A DNA stretch of 64,000 bases. Origin: Amoebidium appalachense (taxonomy: Eukaryota > Ichthyosporea). Below the pieces are notes generated by a model. That model was given only the letters and a program-made list of their open reading frames with translations, was not told the origin of the DNA and made no database searches. How positions within the stretch are numbered: position 1 is the first letter of the stretch; each line of letters opens with the position of its first letter. Shown here piece after piece: positions 21,808 through 32,916 of the stretch. Where the stretch lies: NCBI GenBank assembly GCA_963693365.1, contig CAVNZM010000009.1:1240001-1304000 (forward strand), given 5' to 3'. Both the position numbers and the translations under genes were made by a program.

Positions 21808-23560
21808 AGAATTTTTTTTTATAATGACTTTATTGATATGCTCAGCAAAATAGAAGCCATCGAGATATCACCGATATCTCGGAGAAGAAAATACAAAAGC
21901 CCTCACTCTCAGATACGGAGGAGATAACGACTTAAATAATCATACACCCTAGAAGACTCGTTAAACATACCGTGGTTCAACAGATAGTCAATAGACGTAA
22001 GATCAGGATTATCTAAATAAGCCAGTCTTCTAATTTCTAACGGAATAATCTGAGATAAATAAATACATCTATCTAAGTGTTTACGAGAAAAAGGTTCTGC
22101 ACAAAAGTGGCACAAACATTTATGGAAACAAAGGTTACAGCGCCAAAATAAACATTTCCAAGCTATATCACAAGGAGGGGTTAGAATTGCAAAATCGGTA
22201 AGACGTGGTAGGTTTACGAGAGGAAGGATAAATATAAGTAGCTAGTTTACACAAAGATTGTAAAGAAAATAGACGAGTCTCTAATATAAAAAGAAGCACA
22301 GGCTCAAGAGCCCTACCATTATCACACCGATGAAGCAAAGGATATTGACTATGAAACCAATTAAGTAACATACTGCTGATAACTAGTAGAAGAGAAAAAT
22401 AAAGGAGATAAGTATATAAAAGGATATCTCGGAATGGGAGAGAGATTGGGGATAGGACATTTCGCACGAACATTAGAAATGCCGGGAACAGGTGCTAAAG
22501 AAGGAAAGAATTGCAACAAAGGCTGATAAGAAGGAAGCCTAACCAAATGAAAACAAAAGCGAAGTCCTAATTCATTCATACGCTGGCGCGCCGGAGGGAG
22601 ACCAAAAACACTCAGCAAGGGAGCCGCCAAAGGATGCCTACGCGAGGTTCGAGAAATAAACTGGATGAATTCACGCTGAAAGAAATCGAATTCACGAAGA
22701 GCCGTGCGCTGTTGCCGTGCAGGGGCACACAAGAGTAACGGGAGGCCATATTCGAAACATGGACGAAGAAAAACTTATTAAAGAGTGAGCAAATTGGCAG
22801 GATGAATATTAGAGATATTTGCGAATATTCCTTGATAGATATGTAAGCGACCACGCGTACGAGAAATGCGCGAAGTCAAAAGGGTTTCAAACCAGATACC
22901 CTTAGAGGTGAAAGGAATACCTAAATAGTCATAGGAGGACACGATTGGGATAGGTTGATTGTTCAGAGTGTACTGTGCATTGGAAGAAAAGGTGCCGCAT
23001 TTATCTATCCCAATTTCATGAAATTTCGGAAACACCAGTCATCTACTCGAGAAAGAATGTTATTCATGATAGAAGGATCGTGAGTGACTAAGACAATATC
23101 ATCAGCGAAAAAAAGGCCGGAGACACAAGAGTCGCCGGCAACTGGAAATTGTTGAATTTTTACCGCTAAGTCGTCAATAATAAAGACATCAAAGATAAGG
23201 GGACTCAAAAGTGAGCCCTGTAAAAGGCCTCGAGTACGATTGAATCCGTTACTCAGTACCCCATTCACAACGGCAGCCCCATGGGTGCGGTCAAATAACG
23301 CCTGAAGTAGCCGACCAAAGGGAAGAGGTAGCCCTCGAGAGGCCAACTTGTGCCACAGCAAATTCGTTGGAACCGTGTCATAGGCATTCTTAAGGTCGAT
23401 AAAGCATACCTCACGACATCCAGAACGAATAGTGTCGTGTAATAGAAGAGCATGAGTATAGCACGAATAAGCACGCCGAAATCCGCCCTGAATGTTGCTC
23501 AACCGGAAGACACTCGATAAGGTCTCATGCTTGTGGAAGGCACGCAATATGCAAAAAATT
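21808..23560 (-). mobile_element. 5'-truncated LINE: reverse transcriptase and C-terminal zinc knuckle
   Basis: On the minus strand, frames from 23547 down encode reverse transcriptase blocks. These are CFIDLKNAYDTVP (catalytic Asp region), GLLQGSLLSPLIFDVFI and GLFFADDIVLV, where FADD replaces the usual YADD. Further residues follow to about 22612 and then a C-terminal CHFCAEPFSRKHLDRC motif near 22115-22065. The 3' end reads AATAAAGTCATTATAAAAAAAAA at about 21833-21808. No endonuclease domain is present, so the copy is 5'-truncated, and several frame changes show it is inactive. The class is non-LTR; I cannot name the clade from this alone. Confidence 0.85.
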
Positions 23561-23612
23561 TAAGATTCCGCTTCCCGGGCCACATTTTGGGGGGTTCTTA
23601 TTCGCGGAAGGT
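23555..23612. repeat. Foldback-type repeat next to the LINE 5' end
   Basis: AAGATTCCG...CCCGGGCC...TTGGGGGGTTCTTATTCGCGG has the arms of the 21657 foldback family. Related half-units lie on both sides of the LINE, so the LINE may have inserted into such a repeat. Confidence 0.4.
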
Positions 23613-25085
23613 ATCTGTAGCTTTTCACAATAAATATATAAATCAAATTTATAAGTTCATTGCTGCTTCTGTCATTTGCCTTTGCTTCTTACCAATGTGT
23701 TCTTCTTTCTTGGAAATCCAACCAGGGCAAGCCTTCAGCAGGTTTGTATTTACAAATAATTTTATTAACATGATACATTGGCTATTTCAGCCTGTTGCCT
23801 CTGCCTATATATTATTAAACTCAGGTAAAACAACCCCGGTTGAACTTTTCATGCTGGACTGTTGGTGCATAGTTTCAAAACTATGTGTGAGTCGTGACGG
23901 ATGACATTGATGCCCCCCCCCCCCCCCCCCCCCCCCCCTCTCCCCCCCCCCCCCTCTCCCTCCCTCCCAAACCTCCCCCCTTCCCTCCCTCCCTCCCACG
24001 AGCTCGAGCCATCCCTTCAATGAGTTGGTTTGGGTGCGTGGTCTAAGTTGGGCCCGAACCCGGATGTTGTGGATAACTTGGGCTCCCGCCTGAGGATGGG
24101 CCGTGCTTTTTTTACATACTGAGTCTGCAAATATCTGTTTTGCATTATCCGTCATGAACGGATAATTTGTGAGCTCTGTAACATATTCTATGTAACCCCC
24201 CCCCCCCCCCCCCCCCCCCCCTTCTCCCCCCCCCCCCCCCCAAAAAAACGACCGCTAAGTTAACACACCACCATCACGTGCACCCCAACGAACATACCCA
24301 CAGCTACCAAAGGGTATCGGGACTGAAAAAGGGGAGGATCGATTCTATGGGGATAATAGCTCCGGGTCCACGCAATAAAAAGTGTGTAAACCCCCATGGG
24401 TTCTACAGGCCACACAATAGGTTTCTGAGTGGGGGTCCTATCTTTAAACAGTTCCGAGAAATACTTATCAGAGTCTATGAGGGGGTCTCCAGTGGTATCA
24501 CCAATAATACGAACAGGGGGGCCAAATCGATTCATACTAGCAAGCCGGCGCAAGCTTTCCTTTTGAGACAGGGGCTCACCTAGTCTAGCGGGAGTGGTGT
24601 TTGGTAACAAGAGAGCATCGGGATATTCCTTCCTACCACCACCAGCATAATCACCAAGATCTATTAAATCATCAACAATAAAGTTAGTGCATGTATCTAG
24701 TACGAGATGTGAATCTGGTCTGGCTTGTGCAGATTCTAATAGGCGCATATATATAGGGTGTTTCGAATTGCATAGCATACACATACATCAACTTTACCCC
24801 ACTGTGACTTGAGCTGGGATAGATAAAAGTTCAGGTAGTGTCGGGGGGGAAAGCTCACGGAAACCAGCTCCCATTTATCTCCACGGAACCATGCTCCCAA
24901 ATACAAATGCAGGCCAACCTCCACATGCACCTGGCATCGGTTGAGAAGATGCTTACATATCAAGGTTTCTACCCTAGAACAGCCGAGCCGTATCCGGAAT
25001 GGAACATATATCTGACATGTCCTTAGAGGTGTTATATCACAGAGATGTTATATCACATTTGTTTCACCACAACCTATCCAGCATG
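23613..25085. other. Intergenic; diverged SINE-like copy, C-runs, one unidentified frame
   Basis: C-runs lie at 23913-23965 and 24198-24241. Sequence at 24015-24160 (AATGAGTTGGTTTGGG, GGGCCCGAACCCGG, GCCTGAGGATGGGC, then TTTGCATTATCCGTCATGAA) is a diverged copy of the poly-C-tailed repeat described at 38475. A minus-strand frame at 24260-24784 (174 codons) is of mixed composition but unrecognised. It contains the dispersed repeat at 24366-24394, so it is probably mobile-element debris. Confidence 0.5.
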
Positions 25086-27640
25086 TCAGGAATGGGCAGG
25101 ATGAGTGCCACCGGCAGTTTCACTCGCGACTCTTGCACCCTGTTGGTGCTTGAGTCGGCTGCTGTAGGTGGACCACCCCATTTTGAGCGCCATTCTCTCC
25201 CCGTCCATCTCCTCAATCGCTGCCTCGATGCTGCTGTGCGTTTTGGCTGCCAGCTCGATAATGCGCTGGATGATGGGGGCCATGCGCTCCAGCCGCTTGC
25301 GGATGGACTCGTTGCAGGAGCGCCAAGATGTGCCGTATTTCTCCGTAAGCTGCATGAAACAAACGAATTAGATGTTTGCGTATGGGTAGCTGTGCTGGGG
25401 GGGAGGGAGGAGGGGGGGGGGGGGGGGGGAGGAGGGGGAGGGGGAGGGGGCTGGGAGCTTATGTTGATCTCGTACAGAAAGCTTACGATGGGAATCTTTT
25501 GAGGGTACGGGGAAGGGGAGGGGGGGGGGGGGGGGGGGGGGGGGAGGGAAGGTGGGGAAAGAGTGGGGGGGGGGGGGGGAGGGGGAGGGGAGGAAGGGGG
25601 GTTTTACACCTATGTGTCTTTAGAATGGGAAGCGTGATTGTTGTTTTTTTGGTGGGGTGGTGGTGGGAGGGGGGAAGGGGGGGGGAGGGGGTTGGGGGGG
25701 GGGGGGGAGGGGGGGGCTGGGGGGGCTTTGGGCTTAATGGAAGGGGCTTAATTGATCTCGTACAGAAAGCTTATGATAAGGATCTTTTAAGGGTATGGGG
25801 AAGAAGAGGGGAGGGGAGGGGGGGGGGGGGGGGGGGGGGGGGGATTGCGTGAATATGAACCCGTAATGAGGGGGTTGTGGGAGGCTTCGTCAATAGGCAA
25901 AGAGAAAGGAGAAACTGGAGTGGTTTTGAAAACCAAACACACCTCACGGATGCCTGGGCGGACATGGCGGCCCCGTGCATAGATCTCCCACACATCAGCC
26001 ACTGAATCCAGCTTCTCCATTGCAAGCCAGGCGTGGTCCTGGTTGCCTCGGGGTGGTCGTCGAGATGGGGGCTGGGCTTGTCCTGCTGGCTGCGTTGGTT
26101 TGGGTGCCAAAAGGCGCTGCCCTCTACCTGGCGGGACCGACACACCTGGTGTTGTATTGGCTCTGTTCTCGGGATGTGCTCCTCCACCCACCGGGTTGCT
26201 GGCATCTGCACCAAACAAGTTTGAGAACATAGTCTGCTTCACTCATGTGCTTGTGGTTGGCCCGTCAAATCAAGCTAGGCCCTCTCTCCCCTCTCCCTCC
26301 TCCCCCCTCCCCCCCCCCCCCCCTCCCCCCGCCCCCTCTCTCTCTCCTCCCTCCACCCCCTACCCCCATCCCCTTCCACTCTCCCTCGCTCTCTCTCCAC
26401 CCCCCCCCCCCCCCCCCCTCTCTCTCCCTCCCGTGTGTGTGCGAGTGTGCGTATAGAGGGGGGGGGGTGGGGATGCATCTTTCTCTCTCTCTCTCTCTCT
26501 TTCACTCTCGCTCTCTCTCTCTCTCTCTCTCTCCCCGCCTCCCCCCCCCCCCCCCCCTCTCTCAACCCCCTCTTCCTCTCCCTCTTCCTCTTCATTCCCG
26601 CCCCCGCCCCCACCCCCCTTCCCCCACCCACCCTCCGTCCCTCCATCCCCTCTCTCTGTGCGTGGGAGTTCTCTCTCTCCCTCCCCCTCTTCCCTTCCCC
26701 CACGCCCACCCTTATCCCACCCCCATCCACCTTCCCCTCCCCCCTCCCTCCCTTCCTGTCCTCTTTCTGTGTGAGAGTTTGTCTGTGGGTAAGTGGGTCT
26801 GTGTGTGGGGGGGGACGTGCGGGTGCGGCTGCAAGGATTATGGAAAGTGGTGTGGTGTGGTGGTGTGTCTCTGTGTGCGTAGAATGGGGCCGGGAAAAAA
26901 AGGGATGAGAGGGGGGGGGGGGTTTGAATGCGTCAAAAAGCACGAAGTACACAAGAACAAACGGATAACACGATGCAGAATGCAAGCCATACATAAAGAG
27001 TATGCATAATAAGCAGAGCCCATCCTCAGGGGGGGCCCACGTCATCCACAGTACCCGAGTTTCGACCTATTCCCCTGGGGGGGGGGGGGGGGGGAGCAAC
27101 CGTGGTCTATTGTTGAGGCCCTTTGATGCACACCAGCAGCTTCGTGATGTTGACCTGCCGCTGGAGGCGGGATGTGTTGCTGCGGTTCGTTTGAAGGGGT
27201 TGAACCAGGAGGCCTGGGCCAGAAGCAGCCTGTACACGGCAGGATCAGGGCAAAGTGAGGATTGGATGTCGCACCATCCAGCCCTTCAATACACCACCAC
27301 ACATGCGAGGAAATAAACCTCATCATCAATAGCCTAATGGACATCTATCCCCAATACACACCATTCCTGCAGGGCATCGTATCAATTCACAACTGCCCAT
27401 CAAATAGATCCAAGAGGAGGGTCAGGGTTGGGAGACAAAGGGAAAGAACTTGAGTGGAGATAGATGACATACCTGAGCAACCACCGTTTGGCAGGCCAGC
27501 AACATCGAGGGGAACATAGTTTCCCTCCACATAAATCATGTTGTCCGGGAACTTGACTGACTGCGAGCCCGCAAGGAAGTTGCCTGCATCCGGTGCGCAG
27601 GATAAGGACAGAGTACACGTACACGTAAGCGTGTGTGAGC

Positions 27641-27709
<69 letters not shown>

Positions 27710-29786
27710 GAGAGGGTGTGTGAGTGTTTGAGGGTGTGTCTGTGTTGTTGTGTGTGTAAGGAAGTGTTTGTGTGAGTGTGTGAGTGTGTGGCAGCGCTGG
27801 AAGTTGGGGGGGGGGGGGGGGGGGGGGGGGGAGGAGGGGAGAGGGGGGGGGGGGGGGAGAGGGGGAGGGGGGGGGGGGGGGGGGGAGGAGGGGAGGGGGC
27901 AGGGGGGGGGGGGGAAGGGGAGGAGGAGGGGAGGGGCGGGGGGGAGGAGCAGAGGGAGGGGGGGGGGGGGGGGGGCACATACCGAGGGTTGTCAGTTGGT
28001 TGCGCATGTCCTGCACCTGGGCCTGCAGGGCGGCCATCTGAGCGGTGTGTGTCCGTTCTGCTGCCGCACGAGCGAGGTCGGCCTCCAGCAACTGCTGCTC
28101 CATCTGACGACGCCGCTGTGTCTCCTTGAGAGCCCAGCCCTGCCACTCGTTTCGATCGGACAGCGAAAGGTGCGTGGTGTTGCGCAAACTGTGCATCTGG
28201 CCGCACACATCACGCAGGGCACCGGCAACCTCCACCGGCAGGGTTGTAGGGACAGAGGCCGCCCCAGTCTCTACGGCATGCACATGGGCGCGAACCACCT
28301 CTGCAAACCTCTGGAAATCCTCAGACCAGTGTATTAATATATTAATGAGCTGTTTCTGGTGGTGGTGGTGGTGCAGTGGTCAAGCAATGGGGGACGGGGG
28401 GGGGGAGGGGGGAGGGGGGAGGGGGGGTATCGAAACAGGGGGGGGAGGAGGGGGGGGTTATGGAAACAGGGGGTGACGGAACAGGGGGTGGCGGTGAAGA
28501 AAGGGCAAGCAGGGGTGGGGTGTGTCGGTGAAGAAAGGGCAAGCAGGGGTGGTGTGTGTGTGTGTGTGTGGAGGATGGGGGGGAGGGGGGGAGGGGGGAG
28601 GGGGGAGAACCGAGGAGGCCTTGTGGCAGAACAGGGGGTGGTGGTGAAGAAAGGAAGGAGGGAGGGAGGGAGGGAGGGAGGGAGGGAGGGAGGGAGAGAG
28701 AGAGGGGGGGAGGGAGAAAGAGAACGAGAGGGGGGGGGGCGGGAGGAGAGAGAGAGACAGAGAGAGGGAATGAGAGGGAGAGAGAAAGAGTGGAAGGAAC
28801 GAGAGGGGAGGGAGGGAGAGAGAAAGAGAGAGAGAGAAAGAGGGGGAGGGGGGGTAGGGGGAGAGTCGGAGAGAGACAGACAACGAGGGGTAGGGGAGGG
28901 GGGGGGGGGAGAGGGAGAGAGGGAGAGAGGGACAGGAAGGGAGAGGGAGATAAGAGAGGGGGGGAAGAGGGAGATAAAGAGAGGGAGGAAGGGAGGGGAA
29001 GAAAGAGAGAGACACAACGAAGAGGGGGTGGTGGTGGAAGGAGAGAGAGCGAGGTTAATAGATAACAAAGACAGGAAGGGGGGGGGGGGGGGGAGGGGGG
29101 GGGGGAGAGAGAAAGAGTGTGTGTGAGCGGGTGATGGGGGTAAACCCCGGGAAAAGGGGGGAGGGGGGGGGGGGGGGGGGGAAAGCACGTTGGTGATACA
29201 CACCTGATGATTCTGCCACGAACCATATGCTTTCACTGTCCCGCGCCCCACGGCTTTCCAACCACTCCGCCTTCAGGGCCTCATTCAACCGTGCGTCGTC
29301 CCGTGCGTCGTCCTCCAGCCTGGGCTGCCCTACACGTTCCCCTAGCTCCTCACCCTCGTCCATGGTCCCGCTTATGTCTGGCACCTGGGTCTCCTCCTGT
29401 CCTGAACCACGTTCGACCCCCTCCATCCTGACTCCCACACCATCCCCCGACCTGCCCAAATCTCCGTCCACACCCCCGCGTTCGAACGTGAGCCCTTCCA
29501 TCCTGTCTCCCGCATCCTCCACCAACCCATCCACCCCCCTACCCACACCATCCCTCCCATTTCCGTCGCTCCTACTGGTGTTCCCAACCCCTCCAACCCC
29601 TTCAACCCCCCAAACCCCTTCCAGCGGCCCTCCGTCGCGGGGGACCTGTGCTCCCCTCTCAGGGACAAGGGTAGGGATTTGCGGGGCCCGGCGTTTTCTC
29701 TTACTGAGGGCGCCGTCGACACCACGCTCGTTTGGACCACGCTCAGTTGATTCCTTTTTTCGCTTTCGTGAGTTGGGTTTGTCCAT
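25086..29786 (-). CDS. GCR1-domain nuclear protein, six exons
   Basis: Exons in order: 29786-29204, 28300-27983, 27583-27473, 27229-27134, 26205-25943 and 25349-25086. They join in phase to 544 residues. An alternative first junction, 29202 to 28320, also stays in frame. Residues 1-40 are basic (SRKRKK, KRKRR: nuclear localisation). A coiled coil of about 50 residues lies near 240-300 (RRRQMEQQLLEADLARAAAE). A Pro/Gln/Gly-rich linker follows. Residues about 425-500 match the GCR1_C DNA-binding domain: LDSVADVWEIYARG, then LTEKYGTSWRSCNESIRKR, with conserved W-E-Y-G, YG-WR and the basic helix. Coiled coil plus GCR1_C is the plan of the yeast Gcr1/Msn1/Hot1 activators; Crypton recombinases also carry this domain. 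No recombinase catalytic region is visible, so I infer a transcription regulator. Poly-C (sense) tracts fill all its introns. Confidence 0.75.
25462..25812 (-). repeat. Intronic direct repeat pair flanking G-runs
   Basis: TTGATCTCGTACAGAAAGCTTAYGAT and about 30 further similar bases occur at 25462-25520 and again at 25752-25812, both followed by G-rich tracts. They lie inside the last intron of the GCR1-domain gene and look like a local duplication of about 290 bp. Confidence 0.75.
26929..27078 (-). mobile_element. Poly-C-tailed SINE-like repeat, 5'-truncated copy
   Basis: The minus strand reads AGGGGAATAGGTCGAAACTC through GACGCATTCAAA and then a C-run, matching the 3' 150 bp of the copies at 38475 and 48681 almost base for base. 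It lies in intron 4 of the GCR1-domain gene in sense orientation. Confidence 0.85.
27603..27705. repeat. (GT)n microsatellite in GCR1-domain gene intron
   Basis: Nearly uninterrupted GT repeat at 27640-27705, followed by G-rich runs (27808-27975) that make up most of intron 2. Confidence 0.95.
28385..29180. repeat. Purine tract filling intron 1 of the GCR1-domain gene
   Basis: About 800 bp of G/GA-rich sequence on the plus strand, including a run of GGGA units at 28657-28694. The long Arg/Glu/Gly and Pro/Ser/Leu frames across it are repeat translations. Confidence 0.95.
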
Positions 29787-29925
29787 CGCTGTGTCTTATT
29801 GAGGTGACGCTGGTCGCTAATATAAGGAAACCCCCCTGCTGAAGATGCAAAAAGATATATTCTGGAAATTTGGCGCCAAATTGCAGGCGCCGGCCTATCA
29901 GAAGCTGATTCTGAGGAGGCCGCCT

Positions 29926-29947
29926 ATTGGTCAAGTGACGTCACGTG
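29926..29947 (-). promoter_or_regulatory. CCAAT box and CRE/G-box composite upstream of the GCR1-domain gene
   Basis: About 140-160 bp upstream of the ATG at 29786 lie ATTGG (29926-29930, an inverted CCAAT) and TGACGTCACGTG (29936-29947), which fuses a full CRE palindrome with a CACGTG box. These motifs are classic bZIP and bHLH targets in many eukaryotes; use in this organism is inference. Confidence 0.45.
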
Positions 29948-30514
29948 CAGCTCCAGGGGGTCTCGAGAGACTCCCGCAAGGGCCGGGAAGGCTCTACTAT
30001 GCTCTCTTTTCTGAAAAAGCTTAATGTGGGCGGCAGCTAAGTAAAAATAGCTATAGTTTATTTTTTTCTTTTTTTCGGGACCCATTCCAGCCTAGCCAGC
30101 CTCCGCCAGGGGGCCATTCGGGATTCGGGTGGCAGGCCAGTGCCATGTTTCACCGCGCGCGCCTCCCCCCCATTGGCGATCTAGGGGGCCCCTCGAGCCA
30201 GGGCCACGAGCCCCCTAGGAGGGGTATCCGTGACCCAGGAGCCGCGGGCGCGATTCGGGCCGCGGGATTGGTGGAGCCGACCTGCCCGGTCCACATTGCG
30301 GTCGCACCCTACTCTGACTACAGTATACATTTTAGACACCAAACTGCTTTTCGATTGCTTTATGGCCGGTCTGATGATGAGAGGCAGCACCCGGCTGCCG
30401 TCCCCGCAGGCCCCCACTGGGCCGCAAATAAATCACATGTACTGACTCCTGGCCCTGGGGCCATACATACGAGATCAATACAGATAAGGCCCTCGGGCCC
30501 GAAAACAGAAATCA

Positions 30515-30550
<36 letters not shown>

Positions 30551-30671
30551 GGCCCCCCCCCAAACCAAGCACTACTACCCTCAACCTAGACTTACAGCCC
30601 TGATCCATAAAGCTGAGAACAGCAGGCAAACGGCGAGGAAACAGAATGCGGGCGGGTGGGTGGGCCCTAAG
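29948..30671. other. GC-rich intergenic segment with a poly-C tract
   Basis: Contains GC-rich sequence (30080-30300) and a C-run at 30517-30548. ATTTTAGACACCAAACTGCT at 30331-30350 recurs at 30815-30834, immediately after the first direct repeat below. It may be part of the neighbouring retroelement. The frames here have no recognisable content. Confidence 0.45.
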
Positions 30672-30820
30672 AGAAGCGGCGAGGAAAAGACTGTTTGAGA
30701 GAAGCGAAAAACATGACTTTTATAGTCGCTTCTACAGGAAGAGATGTGTGATGCGGAACATCACACCATCTTCTTCCAATTGGTGGATAAAATGAGTATT
30801 TACCAAATATATCATTTTAG
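30672..30820 (-). repeat. Terminal-type direct repeat R1, about 148 bp
   Basis: GAGAAGCGGCGAGG...AAATATATCAT is repeated at 31709-31859 with a few differences. Read on the minus strand it contains CTATAAAAGTC, a TATA-like motif. It is compatible with a short LTR or a split direct repeat of a retroelement. Confidence 0.6.
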
Positions 30821-30903
30821 ACACCAAACTGCTATCTACGTCCACTAAGACACAGCTGGCTAACATACACTATTATACAATTACGCTGGCTGGCTGGGGC
30901 CCC

Positions 30904-31400
30904 TCAGCCTGCCCAGGAACCGGGGGTGCCGTCCAGACGAAATGCTTGCATACGCCACGGCCGCACCCCACGCGGGAAAATCACCTCAGAGGGGCGCAGA
31001 GGCACACTTGCCGAAGCCAACCCCTGAAGGACGGGCCACCACGACGCCGTATCCCACACTGGAACGACGAGGATGCCCGCTGCACCTTCCCGCTGCAGCT
31101 TGGCCACCGTTCGCTTGATCAGCGGGAACGGAGGCGCCCACCAGCTTGGTGCCGTCCACGGCACCGCCAACCCATCTGCCATCCCACCGGGGGGTCTAGG
31201 TACCTCCCCATGTCGTGGGGAGGTGGCGGCCCAGCGCACCATTCGGGTGTGATGCCATACTTAATCCAGAAGAGCACGTCCTTGGCTGCTCCACCTCGCG
31301 CCCACTCGTCGTGGCACGCACGCACCCGTTGATAGAGCGGTGCAGGTGCTACCCCGCCCACTGGCTTACTGGGAGCACACATAACCGGCCGCCCCCGCAC
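30904..31400 (-). pseudogene. Retrotransposon pol remnant (DIRS/Ty3-like), internally deleted
   Basis: Frame 1 (31400-31200) encodes CHDEWARGGAAKDVLFWIKY followed by GITPEW, like the segment just before the reverse transcriptase palm in DIRS/Ty3-type polyproteins. Frame 2 (31190-30904) encodes GILVVPVWDTASWWPVLQGL and then PLRPSEVIF, like the region after RNase H (the pattern LVVPxWxxxxWWPLL). The reverse transcriptase and RNase H core between them is absent. Together with flanking direct repeats R1 and R2, this looks like a deletion derivative. The family call rests on motif memory and is tentative. Confidence 0.5.
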
Positions 31401-31708
31401 AGACCACTGCTGCCGGGGCCCACACTAGAACTAGAGAGCAGCACACGTTGCTGCTGTACATGCTCACGCGAGCAGCCCACACGGGCTAACGTTGCCAGAC
31501 GTGCCTAGGTGCTTATAGCTACACAAACAACCCCAAAACACAACCCCACTTGGGTTTTGCAAAAACTCATGAGCGCATCCGGTCTCAATGATCTGCGGTT
31601 CCTGGGCCTATTATTGTAGCTAAAGTCTAGGGACCTACACGACTGACTATAGCGCTCACTGCGCTCAAAAGCTTTGGTCTTGGTCACTAGACCGGCCTCA
31701 CTAGCGCG

Positions 31709-31859
31709 CGAGAAGCGGCGAGGAAAAGACTGTTTGAGAGAAGCGAAAAACACGACTTTTATTTATAGTCGCTTCTACAGGAAGAGACGTGTGATGCCGA
31801 TCATCACACCATCTTCTTCCGATTGGTGGATAAATTGAGTATTTACCAAATATATCATA
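31709..31859 (-). repeat. Terminal-type direct repeat R2, about 150 bp
   Basis: Second copy of R1, in the same orientation and about 890 bp away from it. It differs by a 4-bp TTTA insertion in the TATA region and scattered substitutions. Confidence 0.6.
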
Positions 31860-32873
31860 CAACGTTCTTGTTGCAGGTGCAGATGATATATGTTGTTCTC
31901 GGCTAAATGAAGTTTTTGTTCCGTCCCCCTTCCCCCCCCCCCCCCCCCCCACCACCACCACCACCACCACCACAACTACCCACTGGTCCATGGCATACAG
32001 ACACCCACACACACAGACACCACCACAACTTATGCCTCCCCCGCCCCCCCCCCCCCCCCACCCCCCCCATCCCCCCGGGCCCCCCAACCCCCCCCTCCAC
32101 CACTAGAACACTGCACCACGTGCACACCCATGTGCACAATACACACACACGCGCGCGCGCGTGCGCGCGCGCGCGCCACAGATTATCGCGGACACTTGTA
32201 CATGTGGTCCCTCTCTAGCACAATGTCAGCTGCAAACGATTGTGCATTGTGTATGTAGCCTACCTCCACGAATACCTGGCCCCTCACATAGTATTACCAC
32301 AGTTTTACGATCGCGCCGCAGCAAACACACAGGATGCCCTGGGAAGGAGAAACATCAGTAGTTCTTGACACATGAAGGTGCTTTACGTGGAAACAAGAGG
32401 GAATTCTCCCGTTCGGTTCTCACCACGTGTATGCCCGTCACTTGGGTGTACGTAGAAAATAAAAACGGGCACTCTGGGGGTGCGAGGCAGGCTTTATGTA
32501 CCCCGGGAAAGATAGGGGTTTGCTGAAGAACCAACTCAGATTCATGAAGCAGGATCGCGGAGTCAATCCAATCTCGTACAGTTTTCATGTGTGTATAGCT
32601 TATGTAAAAGTACGATCCGTTTCATTGATAAACCCAATATGGGAGACTGGGTGTCAATGCACACATACAAACTCGTATTGCTGACACATTGACACGACCA
32701 AGTGGATACATAACTGGATATGCTCGTTGTGTGTGCCTGTGTCTGGGCATGCAAGTGTATCTCTGTCTTTGTGTGGTGTATGAATTCTTAAGGTGGTGAT
32801 GGTGCCAGGAGTGGTGGCCTATTTACGTGCGTGCGCAAGTGTGTGAAGATGGAGACGGTGCGAGTGTGTGTGT

Positions 32874-32916
<43 letters not shown>

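Noticed and set aside
28334-29251. Very long open frames of Pro/Ser/Leu, Arg/Glu, His/Thr or Cys/Val on both strands, here and in other tracts
   Set aside because: They are translations of poly-C/G, (GA)n, (CA)n and (GT)n repeats with several frames open at once.
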